Source of the DNA: Alistipes sp.
GTDB lineage: Bacteria; Bacteroidota; Bacteroidia; Bacteroidales; Rikenellaceae
NCBI GenBank assembly: GCA_017531305.1
Contig: JAFXLG010000055.1
Coordinates: 1-33,795 of the forward strand
Length of the DNA stretch: 33,795 bases
Direction of reading: 5' to 3'
This document shows, piece by piece, positions 8,112 to 15,141 of this stretch. Below the pieces are notes generated by a model that saw nothing but the letters and a program-made list of their open reading frames with translations, searched no databases and was not told the origin of the DNA. Every line of letters starts with the position of its first letter. Position 1 is the stretch's first letter. The position numbers and the translations under genes were made by a program.

Positions 8112-9341
8112 ATGAGTAAAAAGCAGGCAATAAACAGCGAAGCAGAAATGACCTTCGGAGAGCATCTTGACGAGATTCGCAAGATACTTATCCGAGTAGC
8201 AATGGTATTTGCAGTCCTTTGTATCATTCTGTTTGCATACAAAGGCATCGTGTTGGACGTTCTCTTTGCCCCCATACGCGAGACATTCCCTACCAACCGC
8301 CTATTCAACTGGTTGGCAACATTGATGGGATCAGACGTATTGAGGATTCACCCAGAGAATGTGGAACTCTTCAACAACAAGATGGCAGGACAATTCTTGT
8401 TGCACATCAAGAGTTCTATTGTCGGTTCATTCATCATTGCATTCCCATACCTGATTTGGGAGTTGTGGTTATTCGTCAAGCCTGCACTTCCACCACAGCA
8501 GCAGCGTCAGAGCATACGTTACGTCATCGAGACCCCCATTTGGTTTTTGATGGGTTTGGCGTTTGGATACTACATCATTTCGCCATTGGCTATCAACTTC
8601 TTGGGTAACTACTCGGTAAGTGAGCAGATCAGCAACATCATCGATGTATCCTCATTCATGACTACCGTCATGAGCGTGTCTTTCGCAGGAGGTATCGCAT
8701 TCCAGCTACCACTGCTGATCCGCTTATTAGCCACAATGGGGCTTGTCACATCGGAAGGCATGCGTCAATATCGCAGGGTAGCGGTAGCAGCACTGCTTAT
8801 TTTTGCCGCTATCATCACTCCTCCAGATGTTGTGAGTCAGGTGCTGATTTTCATTCCTTGCTACGCACTCTACGAGTACGGTATCGGCATAGCAGCCAAG
8901 ATCGAGGCACGCCGAGCTAAGGAGGAAGCGAAGTATCAGGCTAAGATGGAGGCAGAGAAGGCTCGCAAGGCAAAAGAGGAAGCAGAGAAGGCTCAGGAGC
9001 AGGAGACCAAGCAGGAGGAGTCAAAGGATGACAAGCAGGACGGCAACAATGAGCAGGACGCTAACGAAGAATCATCTGTAGCCGAGGAGCAGCAGGACTC
9101 AGAGGTAGAGTCGAGCGATGATACTGAAGAGCCTACCGCAGAGCAGAGCGAGGAGCCAGAAGAAGACTACGAAGCTCGCGAATTGCGCCGCAGCTACGAG
9201 CAAGCAGCCGACCCCGCAGGTACATCAAACCCTGAGCGTGAGGTGATATACGAGGTTGTCAAGGATGATCAGGCTGAGCCATACAACGATGTTGTGAGCG
9301 AGTTGGATCGTCAAGATATGGATAACAAGCCTAAGGCATAA
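8112..9341 (+). CDS. tatC: Sec-independent protein translocase subunit TatC with long acidic C-terminal tail
   Basis: TatC recognises the twin-arginine signal and recruits TatA. Residues 1-260 carry the family core: the N-terminal MTFGEHLDEIRK motif, six predicted membrane segments (near 28-48, 100-123, 138-160, 185-203, 222-236 and 240-260), and the conserved AFPYLIWELWLFVKPAL stretch after helix 2. The family normally ends near 250-270 residues. This protein continues for about 145 more, first as a Lys/Glu/Ala-rich likely coiled coil (about 263-300), then as a highly acidic, Glu/Gln/Asp/Ser-rich, probably disordered stretch, ending in a more ordered-looking segment. The reading frame is continuous, so the tail is not a frameshift artefact visible here. 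The downstream gene starts 15 bases later and is probably co-transcribed. Confidence 0.92.
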   Translation: MSKKQAINSEAEMTFGEHLDEIRKILIRVAMVFAVLCIILFAYKGIVLDVLFAPIRETFPTNRLFNWLATLMGSDVLRIHPENVELFNNKMAGQFLLHIKSSIVGSFIIAFPYLIWELWLFVKPALPPQQQRQSIRYVIETPIWFLMGLAFGYYIISPLAINFLGNYSVSEQISNIIDVSSFMTTVMSVSFAGGIAFQLPLLIRLLATMGLVTSEGMRQYRRVAVAALLIFAAIITPPDVVSQVLIFIPCYALYEYGIGIAAKIEARRAKEEAKYQAKMEAEKARKAKEEAEKAQEQETKQEESKDDKQDGNNEQDANEESSVAEEQQDSEVESSDDTEEPTAEQSEEPEEDYEARELRRSYEQAADPAGTSNPEREVIYEVVKDDQAEPYNDVVSELDRQDMDNKPKA

Positions 9342-9356
9342 TCGAAACGTCACTCG

Positions 9357-10475
9357 ATGGATAGATTAGGGTTCTTCAAGCATGGACTTGGGCGCATTTT
9401 AGAGACCGCGCAATCGATGATCGGACTCAAGCAAGCCGTAAACTCCTTTACCGAGGTAGTGGATGAAGCGTTGAGCGAGATCAAAAGCGACATGGGTCTG
9501 CACCTTCCTACATTGGATGCTTTGGTATATGAGAATGCCGAGCAGGCGATGCAGGAGCTGCAAAGAATGGGATTTACCGCGATAGAAGTGGGATCTTACT
9601 TCTTCGGCAAGGTGCACTACAAAACGCCTGAGGAGTTTCGAGCATTAGCCGACCGCTACGGCTTGAAGATAACCTCGGCACACCTAAACCACCTCTACGA
9701 ATCCCCCACCCCAGAAGAGGGTGCCGAACAAGAGGGCAAGGAGGGCACAGAGAGCAAGGAGAGCAAGGAGAGTGCAGGGGGAGCAGAGGGCGCAGAGGGC
9801 ATAACAAAGCAGGTGGAGATAGGACAAGAGGGTGCAGGACAAGAAGGTGCGGAATATAAGGAGGTTGAACGCGAGGAGGTTATCGTTGCAGAAGGAACTA
9901 ATAGCTCAGCCGATATTGAGCCAACTTCGGAGATTGACCCCAACGATAAGTGGTGGAGAGAAGCCATAAAGGCTCATAAGATATTGGGATGTAAATATAT
10001 CACCATGCAACGTATGCCTGCCCAGATGACTCCCAAAGATGCAGAGTTTTACGCAGGCTACTTCAACCGCATCGGTGAACTTTGCTTGGAAGAGGGGATG
10101 AAATTCCAATTCCACCCCACCAAAGAGCTGTTAGAAGCCTCATCCGAGCACGAGTCACTGCTGGATATCATAGCCGCAGCAACAGATCCCGAGAAGGTGT
10201 GGTTGCAGATCGACAGCTTGGAGTGCCAGATGGCTAAGGTAGATTGCCTTGCGCTGATCCAGAGATACGCCGACAGAGTGTTGACAATGCATCTGCATGA
10301 CTACGGCACCACAGGCGAGAGTGGCGACATAGATTTTGAGGAGTTGATATCTAAAGCCATCAAACTCAAGGTCGAGGAGCTATATATCGAAGTAAACAAC
10401 TTCACTCTGCCACCAATAAATTGCGTGGAGCGAAGTATAAATAACATGATGTCGCTGCCGAGCGTGAGGTATTAA
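9357..10475 (+). CDS. Sugar phosphate isomerase/epimerase-like TIM-barrel protein with low-complexity insert
   Basis: The 372-residue protein resembles the xylose isomerase-like TIM barrel superfamily (PF01261). The barrel seems to begin near residue 47; recognisable strands include MGFTAIEVGS (71-80), YGLKITSAHLNHL (101-113), GCKYITMQRMP (211-221), KFQFHPT, VWLQIDSLE, VLTMHLHDYG and LYIEVNN. The last four supply His, Asp, His and Glu at positions that bind metal in relatives, but the early Glu ligand is not evident. Between the third and fourth strand segments (about residues 116-195) sits a Gly/Glu/Ala/Gln-rich, repeat-like insertion with no counterpart I know in the family. There is no signal peptide, so it should be cytoplasmic. 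It is 15 bases from tatC and 198 bases before an exported Gfo/Idh/MocA protein; related trios act on 3-keto sugars, so an isomerase, epimerase or lyase role there is plausible but inferred. Confidence 0.72.
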   Translation: MDRLGFFKHGLGRILETAQSMIGLKQAVNSFTEVVDEALSEIKSDMGLHLPTLDALVYENAEQAMQELQRMGFTAIEVGSYFFGKVHYKTPEEFRALADRYGLKITSAHLNHLYESPTPEEGAEQEGKEGTESKESKESAGGAEGAEGITKQVEIGQEGAGQEGAEYKEVEREEVIVAEGTNSSADIEPTSEIDPNDKWWREAIKAHKILGCKYITMQRMPAQMTPKDAEFYAGYFNRIGELCLEEGMKFQFHPTKELLEASSEHESLLDIIAAATDPEKVWLQIDSLECQMAKVDCLALIQRYADRVLTMHLHDYGTTGESGDIDFEELISKAIKLKVEELYIEVNNFTLPPINCVERSINNMMSLPSVRY

Positions 10476-10488
10476 TTATATAAGGTAA

Positions 10489-10574
10489 TTGACTCAAACT
10501 AAGACTCCCTAAGGTGAGCAAGTAGCTAACTGACGAAGATCTCAGTGTTAAGGGTAAAAGTGAAATAGAGTCAA
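10489..10574 (+). other. Possible structured RNA element upstream of the Gfo/Idh/MocA gene
   Basis: Three nested pairings can be drawn: TTGACTC (10489-10495) with GAGTCAA (10568-10574); CCCTAA (10507-10512) with TTAAGGG (10548-10554, one bulge); ACTGA (10529-10533) with TCAGT (10542-10546). No known riboswitch is recognised. No consensus promoter was seen in 10476-10673. The stems are short, so this may be chance. Confidence 0.25.
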
Positions 10575-10673
10575 CGGCACATAGGCAGAAAGAGAGAGAG
10601 AAAAAGTAAATGATAAGATAAAGGGTAAAAATCTTAAATTTAAAACATATTATTAACCTAAAAAATTTTCGTT

Positions 10674-12149
10674 ATGACAAAGAAAATTTCAAGAGCTGAC
10701 TTTTTGAAGGCTTCTACAGCAGGTCTGGCAGCTATGACTGTAGTCCCAGGTAATGTAATGGGTGCTGCTTTTGGTCACAAGGCTCCATCTGACAAACTCA
10801 ACATCGCTGCAGTAGGTATCGGTGGTATGGGTAACGCTAACATCAACAATGTTAAGAAGACTGAGAACATCGTTGCATTGTGTGATACTGACTGGCACTA
10901 CGCTAAGAACGTATTCAACGCATTCCCTAAGGCTAAGAAGTTCTGGGATTGGCGCGAGATGTATGACAAGGCTGCTAACGAGATCGATGCTGTGATCTGT
11001 GCAACTCCTGACCATACTCACGCATTGGTATCAGCTCACGCTATGGAGCTCGGCAAGCACGTATATTGCCAGAAGCCATTGACTCACTCAGTATATGAGT
11101 CACGTCTTTTGACTAAGCTCGCAGCTAAGAACAAGGTTGCTACATCTATGGGTAACCAGGGTTCATCAGGCGTAGGTGTTGAGACTGTATGTAACTGGAT
11201 CTGGAACGGTGAGATCGGTGAGGTTACTCACGTTGACGCTTTCACTGACCGTCCAATCTGGCCACAGGGCTTGATGGTACCAAAGGAGGTTCACGCTATT
11301 CCAGAGACTTTGAACTGGGATCTCTTCCTCGGTCCTGCTAAGTATCGTCCTTACAACAATATCTATCAGCCATGGAACTGGCGTGGTTGGTGGGACTTCG
11401 GTACAGGCGCATTGGGTGATATGGCTTGCCACATCTTGCACCCTGTATTCAAGGCTCTTAACTTGGGTTACCCAACTGAGGTTCAGGGTTCTTCAACTGC
11501 ACTTTTGACTGACTGCGCTCCACAGGCTCAGATGGTTAAGTACAAGTTCCCAGCACGTGAGAAGCTCCACAAGGCTAAGATGCCTGAGGTAACTGTAACA
11601 TGGTATGATGGTGGTCTTACACCTCCACGTCCAGAGGGATTGGAGCCAGGTAAGAACCTCAACGACCAGGGTGGTGGTGCTATCTTCTACGGTACTAAGG
11701 ACATCCTCGTTTGCGGTTGCTACGGTGTTAACCCATATTTGGTATCAGGTCGCGTTCCTGAGACTCCAAAGCGCGCTCGCCACGTAGAACTCTCACACGA
11801 GATGGATTGGGTACGTGCATGTAAGGAGTCTAAGGAGAACCGTCAGATGACTAACTCTGACTTCTCTGAGGCTGGTCCATTCAACGAGATGGTAGTAATG
11901 GGTGTATTGGCTGTTCGCTTGCAGGCTTTGAACAAGGTATTGAAGTGGGACGGCGAGAACATGAAGTTCACTAACATCGGTGCTAACGAGCAGTTACGCA
12001 TCATGATCGAGGACGGCTTCTCAGTTAACGATGGTCACCCAACATTCAACAAGACATATACAGATCCAGTCAATGCAATAGAGTTTGCTAACGAGATGAT
12101 CAAGCATAACTACCGCAAGGGTTGGAGCTTGCCAAATATGCCTAAATAG
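10674..12149 (+). CDS. Exported Gfo/Idh/MocA-family oxidoreductase
   Basis: A 491-residue NAD(P)-dependent sugar oxidoreductase. The N-terminus looks like a Tat-type signal (KKISRADFLKAS followed by a hydrophobic Ala-rich stretch to about residue 32), but only one Arg stands where two are normal. The Rossmann domain follows, with VGIGGMG at about 47-53, an acidic end of strand two (CDTDW) and CATPDHTH. The catalytic-lysine motif reads CQKPLTH with Lys134, in place of the usual EKP. The C-terminal alpha/beta domain runs to the end and is larger than in cytoplasmic inositol dehydrogenases, as is normal for the exported Bacteroidetes/Planctomycetes group. Some relatives oxidise glycosides at C3. 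The gene is 45 bases from the DUF1080 gene, which supports that role. Codon use is strongly biased, suggesting high expression. Confidence 0.85.
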   Translation: MTKKISRADFLKASTAGLAAMTVVPGNVMGAAFGHKAPSDKLNIAAVGIGGMGNANINNVKKTENIVALCDTDWHYAKNVFNAFPKAKKFWDWREMYDKAANEIDAVICATPDHTHALVSAHAMELGKHVYCQKPLTHSVYESRLLTKLAAKNKVATSMGNQGSSGVGVETVCNWIWNGEIGEVTHVDAFTDRPIWPQGLMVPKEVHAIPETLNWDLFLGPAKYRPYNNIYQPWNWRGWWDFGTGALGDMACHILHPVFKALNLGYPTEVQGSSTALLTDCAPQAQMVKYKFPAREKLHKAKMPEVTVTWYDGGLTPPRPEGLEPGKNLNDQGGGAIFYGTKDILVCGCYGVNPYLVSGRVPETPKRARHVELSHEMDWVRACKESKENRQMTNSDFSEAGPFNEMVVMGVLAVRLQALNKVLKWDGENMKFTNIGANEQLRIMIEDGFSVNDGHPTFNKTYTDPVNAIEFANEMIKHNYRKGWSLPNMPK

Positions 12150-12194
12150 TTGATTGAAATTTACTTTTAACATAAATAAATTAAAATCTAAGAA

Positions 12195-12968
12195 ATGAAG
12201 AAAGTATTGATGATGGCAGCAATGGTAGCAATGCTCGCATCTTGCGGTGGCAATGGTGCCAAGAAGTCTGCTGCTGAGGACGATGCAAACACAATTGTAT
12301 TGTTTGACGGAAGCTCATTGGAGGGCTGGAGAGGTTACGGTAAGGATCACGTTCCTTCACGCTGGACTATTGAGGACGGTTGCTTGAAGTTCAAGGGCTC
12401 AGGCGGCGGCGAGGCTCAAACAGGTGAGGGTGGCGACATCATCTACGCTGCTCAGAAGTTCAAGAACTTTGAGTTGGAGTTGGAGTGGAAGATCTCTAAA
12501 GGTGGTAACTCTGGTATCTTCTTCTTGGCTCAGGAGGTTAAGAACGCTAACGGTGGTTACGAGCCTATCTACGTATCTGCACCTGAGTGCCAGGTATTGG
12601 ATAACGAGAATCACCCAGACGCTAAGTTGGGTAAGGACGGTAACCGTAAGTCATCTTCATTGTATGACATGATCCCAGCTAAGCCACAGAACGCTAAGCC
12701 AGCAGGTGAGTGGAACAAGGTTAAGATCCTTTGCTACAAGGGTACTGTTGTTCACTATCAGAACGATGAGCCTGTAGTTGAGTATCACTTGTGGACTGAC
12801 CAGTGGAGAGAGATGATCAACAACTCTAAGTTCTCTAAGGAGAAGTGGCCAGTAGCTTACGAGCTCCTCACTAACGTAGGTGGTGAGAACCACGAGGGTT
12901 ACATCGGTTTCCAGGATCACGGTGATGACGTTTGGTTCCGTAACATCAAGGTTAAGGTTTTGGAGTAA
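12195..12968 (+). CDS. DUF1080 (3-keto-disaccharide hydrolase-like) lipoprotein
   Basis: The 257-residue protein begins with a lipoprotein signal (MKKVLMMAAMVAMLASC, lipobox LASC with Cys17) and is followed by a polar linker. Residues about 33-257 match the DUF1080/PF06439 concanavalin-like jelly roll: NTIVLFDGSSLEGWRG near the start, then FELELEWKISKGGNSGIFF, PECQVLDNENH, a lysine-rich loop with SLYDMIPA, GEWNKVKILCYKGTVVHYQND and a closing GYIGFQDHGDDVWFRNIKV. Characterised members cleave glycosides whose sugar has been oxidised to the 3-keto form, which fits the oxidoreductase gene just upstream. The substrate is not visible. It shares the unusual codon bias of that gene and is closed by a strong hairpin. 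Confidence 0.87.
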   Translation: MKKVLMMAAMVAMLASCGGNGAKKSAAEDDANTIVLFDGSSLEGWRGYGKDHVPSRWTIEDGCLKFKGSGGGEAQTGEGGDIIYAAQKFKNFELELEWKISKGGNSGIFFLAQEVKNANGGYEPIYVSAPECQVLDNENHPDAKLGKDGNRKSSSLYDMIPAKPQNAKPAGEWNKVKILCYKGTVVHYQNDEPVVEYHLWTDQWREMINNSKFSKEKWPVAYELLTNVGGENHEGYIGFQDHGDDVWFRNIKVKVLE

Positions 12969-12989
12969 TCTAATACATAACCAAATCAA

Positions 12990-13028
12990 GAGGGTGCTGA
13001 CAGTTTCTGTTAGCACCCTCATCTTTTT
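12990..13028 (+). terminator. Intrinsic terminator after the DUF1080 gene
   Basis: A 14-bp stem (GAGGGTGCTGACAG with CTGTTAGCACCCTC, one G-U) with a 3-base loop is followed by ATCTTTTT. It lies between convergent genes. Confidence 0.88.
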
Positions 13029-13076
13029 AGGAGTCGTATAACATGTGGGGGGAGGTAGATAACTTCTATTATTATA

Positions 13077-13892
13077 CTACTTCATTAATGACTGACGATA
13101 GGCACGCGGTGAAATACCCTCGACACGTTTGAAATACTTTCCAAAGACCGACTGCGATGGAAACTGCAACTCATCACTAATCTGCTGCACGGTCATTGTT
13201 GTCGATGAAAGACAACTTTTGGCATAAAGCACAACATATCGCTCGATCCACTCCAAAGCTGTCATACCTGTATTCTGCCGAAGCAGTGTCGAAAGATATT
13301 TCTTGGAGATACATAATATATCGGCATAAAATCCTATATCTCGCTCACGTTTGAAATTACTTGACACCAAATCAATAAACTTTTCACATATATCCACCTG
13401 TGGCGTGATTGCCGCAGAGGTGTTCTGCGTGCTATGGACATAATATCCAAGTCCATAATAATATGCCGAGAAGAGATGCTTGATGATTACATCACGATAT
13501 GGATTATCCTTCTGCCTAAGGATGCCCGAGACCTGACGATAGCACGACATATAGGCATCAATCGCCTCACGAGGGATACTATGGAACTGCGTATTCTTAA
13601 GGAATAGTCGCTCTTGCAGACTTACAGGCAGATTCATCGAATCGGTAAAATTGGAACTCATTATCATTCCAAAACCTGCAAATTCATTGTCTGTATCCAA
13701 AGACTCGATAACCTGCCCTGGGAGAAAAATCGCCATGGCGGGAGCTCTCAACGAGTAGGAGCGAAAATCAACACGGCAGGAAAAACACCCTGACGTAATG
13801 ACAATCTGAGTTACTCTGTCGATTTTGTGTGGGAAGCAAAGTCCTTTGACTATAGTCTCATTCTCCAATAGTTTGATATCATCTTCTATCAT
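13077..13892 (-). CDS. AraC-family transcriptional regulator
   Basis: A 271-residue predicted DNA-binding protein. The N-terminal 150 residues look like the cupin-type sensing half of AraC regulators but carry no ligand-specific motif I recognise. The C-terminal 100 residues contain the double helix-turn-helix: DIGFYADILCISKKYLSTLL (first) and TVQQISDELQFPSQSVFGKYFKRVEGISPRAYR (second), the latter close to the AraC signature. The start is the ATG whose complement lies at 13890-13892; a promoter 17-47 bases upstream gives a leader of only about 13 bases. It is divergent from the epimerase gene and convergent with the DUF1080 gene, so either the neighbouring reductase or the sugar module could be the target. 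Confidence 0.88.
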   Translation of the reverse strand: MIEDDIKLLENETIVKGLCFPHKIDRVTQIVITSGCFSCRVDFRSYSLRAPAMAIFLPGQVIESLDTDNEFAGFGMIMSSNFTDSMNLPVSLQERLFLKNTQFHSIPREAIDAYMSCYRQVSGILRQKDNPYRDVIIKHLFSAYYYGLGYYVHSTQNTSAAITPQVDICEKFIDLVSSNFKRERDIGFYADILCISKKYLSTLLRQNTGMTALEWIERYVVLYAKSCLSSTTMTVQQISDELQFPSQSVFGKYFKRVEGISPRAYRQSLMK

Positions 13893-13908
13893 TGCAAGAG
13901 ATTTTTAA

Positions 13909-13939
13909 CAAAAATAGGTAAATAAGAATAATTGCACAA
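13909..13939 (-). promoter_or_regulatory. Promoter of the AraC-type regulator
   Basis: On the minus strand, TTG (13939-13937), 20 bases, then TATTTTTG (13916-13909), an exact TAnnTTTG match. Predicted start near 13905. Confidence 0.6.
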
Positions 13940-14011
13940 TAAAAGCGGCGTAATTTCATAATATAAACCACATTTTCGGAATATATGCCCAAAAAGCAAG
14001 AAAATCACCCC

Positions 14012-14042
14012 TTTAATAATGACTCAAGCAGAAGTAACTTTG
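14012..14042 (+). promoter_or_regulatory. Promoter of the epimerase/reductase gene
   Basis: TTTA at 14012-14015, 19 bases, then TAACTTTG at 14035-14042 (exact TAnnTTTG). It overlaps an upstream in-frame ATG at 14019 and therefore supports the start at 14073. Confidence 0.65.
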
Positions 14043-14072
14043 CACCAGAAAACTACATATAAAAATTACAAC

Positions 14073-15083
14073 ATGGCAAACGTAACATATCTTGTGACTG
14101 GAGCAGCTGGCTTCTTAGGCTCAAATATCTGCGCACAACTATTGGCGCGAGGTGAGAAAGTTAGGGCATTTGTACTTGAAGGGGATAAAGCAGCGAAATA
14201 TATCCCCGAAGATGTAGAGATTTTTTACGGTAACCTATGCGATAAGAGCTCCCTTGAACCATTCTTTAACATTGAAAAAGGGGCAAAGAGCATTTGTATT
14301 CACGTGGCAAGTATGGTAACGGTAAATCCATATTATCGCAAGACGGTGCTTGACGTAAATGTAGGTGGCACAGAGAATATTGTTGATATGTGTTTGGAGC
14401 ATACGGAGTGTCAAAAATTGGTCTATGTAAGTTCTACGGGTGCAATACCCGAACTTCCTCATGGTCAAAAGATCAAGGAGGTCAAAGAGGTAAATCTGGA
14501 CAAATTGGAAGGCTGGTATAGCAAGAGTAAAGCGATGGCTACAAACAATGTATATACAGCCATCAAAACCAGAGGTTTGAAGGCATGCGTTGTATATCCT
14601 ACGGGCATAATGGGACCAAACGACTACGCTATCAGCGAAACCACATCCACAATTATAAAAATCATCAAAGGTCAGATGCCCGTTGGTATTGACGGCTCGT
14701 TTAATATGGTCGATGTGCGTGATCTGGCGGCGGGTTGTATTGCTGCAGCCGACAAAGGAAGAATCGGAGAAGGATATATACTTGGCAATGAGGTGATTCG
14801 TTTCAAGACTCTCAGTAAAATTTTGGTACAGGAATCTGGTTGCAAACCTATAAAGTTCTTCTTGCCGATATTCTTAGCAGAGATGATTGCCCGAAGGATG
14901 GAGAAGAAAGCTGCAAAAACTGGAGAGATGCCTATGATGACCACATTCTCGGTCTATAATCTCAAAAGAAATAATCAATTCGATTACTCGAAAGCCAAAG
15001 AGGAACTCGGCTACAAGACAAGAGCTTTGGATGTGACGCTCAAGGATCAGATTAAATGGTTAAAAGATAATGGGCTTATATAA
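14073..15083 (+). CDS. NAD-dependent epimerase/dehydratase family protein (extended SDR, dihydroflavonol reductase-like)
   Basis: I chose the ATG at 14073 (336 residues): the protein then opens with MANVTYLVTGAAGFLGSN, putting the Rossmann motif GAAGFLG at residues 10-16, as usual. An upstream ATG at 14019 would lie under the promoter. The active-site set of extended short-chain dehydrogenases is visible: Ser120-Ser121 in VSSTGA, and Tyr149 with Lys153 in YSKSK. Substrate-binding residues are not diagnostic; sequence flavour (PTGIMGPNDYA, DVRDLAAG) resembles the dihydroflavonol-4-reductase/3-beta-HSD-like branch rather than nucleotide-sugar epimerases. The substrate is unknown. The AraC gene is divergent from it and may control it. 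A symmetrical terminator follows within 5 bases of the stop. Confidence 0.85.
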   Translation: MANVTYLVTGAAGFLGSNICAQLLARGEKVRAFVLEGDKAAKYIPEDVEIFYGNLCDKSSLEPFFNIEKGAKSICIHVASMVTVNPYYRKTVLDVNVGGTENIVDMCLEHTECQKLVYVSSTGAIPELPHGQKIKEVKEVNLDKLEGWYSKSKAMATNNVYTAIKTRGLKACVVYPTGIMGPNDYAISETTSTIIKIIKGQMPVGIDGSFNMVDVRDLAAGCIAAADKGRIGEGYILGNEVIRFKTLSKILVQESGCKPIKFFLPIFLAEMIARRMEKKAAKTGEMPMMTTFSVYNLKRNNQFDYSKAKEELGYKTRALDVTLKDQIKWLKDNGLI

Positions 15084-15087
15084 AAAA

Positions 15088-15120
15088 TATGGGTGCTAAC
15101 TGATTTGGTTAGCACCCATA
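15088..15120. terminator. Bidirectional terminator between convergent genes
   Basis: A perfect 13-bp stem (TATGGGTGCTAAC and GTTAGCACCCATA) with a 7-base loop. On the plus strand it is followed by TTTAC; on the minus strand by TTTTTTATA. It serves the epimerase gene (+) and, more convincingly, the TonB-dependent receptor gene (-). Confidence 0.88.
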
Positions 15121-15141
15121 TTTACATCGAGGATCGGTAAT

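Noticed and set aside
7760-8308. A 182-codon minus-strand frame over tatA and the terminator
   Set aside because: Covers the peptidase terminator and antisense tatA; no protein features.
14019-14072. Upstream ATG start for the epimerase gene
   Set aside because: The -7 box (14035-14042) lies inside this extension, and the family N-terminus begins at the ATG at 14073.
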